From Chitinophagaceae bacterium (GTDB lineage Bacteria > Bacteroidota > Bacteroidia > Chitinophagales > Chitinophagaceae), in assembly GCA_025360525.1 (NCBI GenBank), contig JANYCA010000034.1, positions 22,716-86,715 on the forward strand: DNA of 64,000 nucleotides. Reading direction: 5' to 3'. Positions 61,774 to 64,000 of this stretch are shown piece after piece. The notes under the pieces were generated by a model that saw nothing but the letters and a program-made list of their open reading frames with translations, was not told where the DNA came from and did not search any database. Every line of letters begins with the position of its first letter. Position 1 is the stretch's first letter. A program made the position numbers and the translations under genes.

Positions 61774-62817
61774 TTGCAACAGCTACTAAAAAAAATATAT
61801 TATGCGATGCTGGTTTTGCTGGGCGTAGTTATACTGGTCTTTGCAATCTTTCAAGGTTTTGGCGATCCAGCCCGGATGATGATGGGGCAAACCGGCGATA
61901 AAAAAACCATGGACAATATCCGGAAAGAACTTTACCTGGATCAGCCCAAATGGAAGCAGTTTTTTTTATACCTCAATGATGTTTCGCCTTTGTGCGTTCA
62001 TACTGCCGAAGATATTTCCAACAAAAAATTACAAGGTGTTTTTGCTGGTAGTTCTACCAAAATTGGATTGAAGATTCCCTATCTAAGAAAAAGTTATCAA
62101 ACAAAAAAAGGCGTTGGATCGGTTTTAATGGAAGCCTTGCCAGGAACACTGTTACTTGCCTTTGCTGCCATGCTGTTTGCTGCCACTGTCGGTATATTTT
62201 TAGGTGTTATGGCGGCAGTAAATAAAGGTAGTTGGATTGATACCTCTGCAGTATTTGCCAGTATTGCGGGCATATCAGCCCCATCCTTTTTTATGGCGAT
62301 TATAATTGCTTATTTTTTTGGAGTGGTGCTGCATCCATATACAGGATTGCAGCTTACCGGGAGCTGGTTTGATATAGATGAGGTAACCGGTGAACGCTAT
62401 CTTACTTTAAAGAATCTTATATTGCCAGCCTTCACGTTGGGTATTCGTCCGCTGGCCATTATTACACAACTCACCCGAAGTTCTATGCTGGATGTACTTA
62501 ATCAGGATTACATAAGAACAGCCTATGCCAAAGGGTTAAGCAGGCGAACAATTATTATTCGTCATGCACTACGCAATGCCCTTAACCCGGTAGTGACCGC
62601 TATTACCGGCTGGTTTGCCGAATTGCTTGCAGGTGCCTTTTTTGTAGAGTATATTTTTGGATGGCAGGGAATTGGCAAAATAACCGTTGATGCCCTGGAA
62701 AAACTTGACTATCCTGTAGTGATGGGTTCTGTTTTAATAAGTGCCTGTATTTTTATCGTTATTAATATGCTGGCAGATTTTCTGTACACTGTGGTTGATC
62801 CAAGGGTACGAGGATAA
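61774..62817 (+). CDS. DppB-type ABC transporter permease
   Basis: 347 residues from a TTG start that gives the family N-terminus QQLLKKIYYAMLVLLGVVILVFAIFQGFGDPARMMMG. Six membrane helices. The binding-protein-dependent transport domain has the EAA loop QDYIRTAYAKGLSRRTIIIRHALRNALNPV and ends VVDPRVRG. DppB subunits import di/oligopeptides or nickel with DppC, a binding protein and ATPases. None of those partners is in the window to the right, where a WG-repeat gene follows, so the rest of the transporter may be elsewhere. Confidence 0.9.
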   Translation: MQQLLKKIYYAMLVLLGVVILVFAIFQGFGDPARMMMGQTGDKKTMDNIRKELYLDQPKWKQFFLYLNDVSPLCVHTAEDISNKKLQGVFAGSSTKIGLKIPYLRKSYQTKKGVGSVLMEALPGTLLLAFAAMLFAATVGIFLGVMAAVNKGSWIDTSAVFASIAGISAPSFFMAIIIAYFFGVVLHPYTGLQLTGSWFDIDEVTGERYLTLKNLILPAFTLGIRPLAIITQLTRSSMLDVLNQDYIRTAYAKGLSRRTIIIRHALRNALNPVVTAITGWFAELLAGAFFVEYIFGWQGIGKITVDALEKLDYPVVMGSVLISACIFIVINMLADFLYTVVDPRVRG

Positions 62818-63237
62818 CTTCGCTTTAATGTACAGCATAAAATGATGCTCTTTTTCCCCATCTGACGGGTGCAGAAATTCTTCCGTTTCTTTAATAGGTC
62901 GCAGATTTTGGAATTGCGGCCGGCTATATTTCTTAAGCCACCATGTTATATAAATTGCGACTGCCCAATTAAGCAAGCGTTTTCAATTTTTGTTTTATCA
63001 TCCAAAAATCAGTTAACTAAGCCCGATTTATACCAGTTAATCGGTGAAATCAACCAGTTACTAAGTTTACTTTATAATTGTGTGGAAGTCATCTTATATT
63101 ACCAACGGTTTTTCATAGGATATTGGATTTTAAAACGGGGCTGGATTTCTATCCTGGCCCTTTTTTTTGCTTATACTATTTTCAATGTCTTTTATTTTGC
63201 CAAAGAGCATTCGAAATAGTATCATGGAACTTAAAGA
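62818..63237. other. Intergenic stretch, about 420 bp, coding status unclear
   Basis: Contains a 116-codon frame on the forward strand (62869-63219) ending in a possible membrane segment (GWISILALFFAYTIFNVFYFAK). Its N-terminal half has no protein-like composition. A reverse-strand frame overlaps it. I cannot choose either as a gene. The forward T-rich end may include a terminator-like CTGG...CCAG element. Confidence 0.35.
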
Positions 63238-63819
63238 CTATTCGTGTAATACCTTGTTGGCTTTATCAATATAAAATACTTTATCCCCTTTCATTACCCT
63301 TGCCTCGTTGCTGGCGAAATTATCTACAAAACCATACTGAGCCTTTATAACCCAATCACCTTTTTTATCGATAAATCCCCAGTTTCCTTTTAAACTGGCA
63401 GCAGGTGCAAGACCTTCTGTAAAAGCCCGTGCATTTGAAAACTGGAAAGGTATAGCCACGTGTCCGGTTGTGTTAACGTAGCCGTATAAACCTCCTGTTG
63501 CTGCAACTGCAAGCCCGTTATTGAAGCTGGAGGCATCATCAAATATGGCTTCAGTAATGGGTTTCCCGATACTGTCAATGTACATCCATTTGTTACCTTT
63601 TTTTACTGCTACCAGGCCTTCGTTAAAAGTTAGACCTTCACTGTATAATAAGGGTATCACTTCTTTACCCTGCTTATCAGCATAGCCAATCTTTCCATTC
63701 TTACTTACTTTTGATAAACCACATATACAGTCATCAACAAAATCGTAGTTCTTTTCCCACTTTTGAGCCTTTAATCCCATTGCAGAAAAAATTATTATTA
63801 ACAAGCATATCCTTTTCAT
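63238..63819 (-). CDS. WG-repeat protein, exported
   Basis: 193 residues with a signal peptide (ICLLIIIFSAMGLKAQ). Six to seven WG-type repeats fill the mature part, seen as KIGYADKQGKEVIPLLYSEGLTFNEGLVAV, KWMYIDSIGKPITE, LYGYVNTTGHVAIPFQFSNARAFTEGLAPA and NWGFIDKKGDWVIKAQYGFVDNFASNEARV. These repeats usually build a beta-propeller-like scaffold for protein contacts. No enzyme domain is attached. The gene starts 180 bp from the window edge. Confidence 0.85.
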   Translation of the reverse strand: MKRICLLIIIFSAMGLKAQKWEKNYDFVDDCICGLSKVSKNGKIGYADKQGKEVIPLLYSEGLTFNEGLVAVKKGNKWMYIDSIGKPITEAIFDDASSFNNGLAVAATGGLYGYVNTTGHVAIPFQFSNARAFTEGLAPAASLKGNWGFIDKKGDWVIKAQYGFVDNFASNEARVMKGDKVFYIDKANKVLHE

Positions 63820-64000
63820 ATCTGTAGGTTTTTAAAATGTATAATTTTTTTACATTTAAAATTATTGTTGTCCGAGATAATTTTTTAAAGTTATCATTAT
63901 TTTTTTAGGTATCTAACTTCTGCTTACACTTGCCTACATTTCCATTTTAGTTTGTAAAGCAGGGGGTTGATGTATTATAGGATGTTTTTTGATTCTACTA
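63820..64000. other. Right-edge spacer
   Basis: AT-rich DNA after the WG-repeat gene's start, presumably its promoter. No ORF or repeat is seen before the window ends. Confidence 0.4.

Noticed and set aside
62869..63219. Forward 116-codon frame after the permease gene
   Set aside because: Only its last third looks membrane-like; the N-terminal half has no coding character and a reverse frame overlaps. Kept as unclear intergenic DNA.
1..64000. tRNA, rRNA, prophage or intact insertion sequence
   Set aside because: No cloverleaf, rRNA-like block, integrase or intact transposase was found on reading; the only mobile remnant is the RAYT pseudogene.

Overview
The window looks like chromosome of a member of the Bacteroidota, most likely order Chitinophagales (Chitinophagaceae-like). 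The evidence is low GC, weak ribosome binding sites, several TAnnTTTG-like -7 promoter boxes right at gene starts, and a gene content rich in families typical of that phylum: DUF4382, DUF5916, DUF6807, DUF1080, secreted Gfo/Idh/MocA enzymes, BNR/sortilin-like 1,000-residue proteins, TolB-propeller amidohydrolases, YncE/phosphoesterase fusions and a BT_3928-type protein. I saw no rRNA, tRNA, CRISPR array, prophage or intact insertion sequence.

Layout. 1-5.7 kb: a cut-off cupin gene, a glycine-zipper lipoprotein, a CvpA-CAP fusion, a DUF4268 protein, a Gfo/Idh/MocA oxidoreductase and a tryptophanase. 6-12.8 kb: secreted M20 and M16 peptidases, a polytopic protein of unknown function and a phytanoyl-CoA-dioxygenase-like enzyme. 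12.8-15.4 kb: a repeat-rich, gene-poor stretch holding a DUF6807 gene and a dead REP-associated tyrosine transposase (RAYT) flanked by inverted REP-like hairpins. 15.4-29 kb: large secreted or outer-membrane proteins (propeller-amidohydrolase, BNR repeat protein, DUF5916), small envelope proteins, a TauE/SafE permease and a secreted nuclease. 29-34.7 kb: an ECF sigma factor overlapping a protein with both an inner-membrane helix and an outer-membrane-type barrel, a c-type cytochrome lipoprotein, an M28 peptidase and a class V aminotransferase. 35-44.7 kb: a GH18-deacetylase-glycosyltransferase fusion, a DUF4382 lipoprotein, a nucleoid protein next to cbpA-cbpM, and a SatD-DUF3307 pair behind four 18-bp palindromes spaced exactly 29 bp apart. 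44.7-54.9 kb: two tandem YncE-phosphoesterase paralogues, a DUF1080/Gfo-Idh-MocA/DUF1080 cluster and a soluble PAS histidine kinase. 55-64 kb: core metabolism (CNT nucleoside transporter, ndk, DHH phosphoesterase, FKBP isomerase, folP, DUF1599, BT_3928-like protein, DppB-like permease) and a WG-repeat protein.

How the genes work together. Many products are exported, which suits a polymer- and peptide-degrading heterotroph: peptidases M16, M20 and M28, a nuclease with a nucleoside importer and ndk elsewhere in the window, tryptophanase, and a probable 3-keto-glycoside pathway (Gfo/Idh/MocA plus DUF1080). The most unusual structures are the 29-bp-phased palindrome array before the SatD-like gene, the decayed REP/RAYT locus with a 23-nt palindromic insertion inside it, and the three-enzyme polysaccharide fusion.
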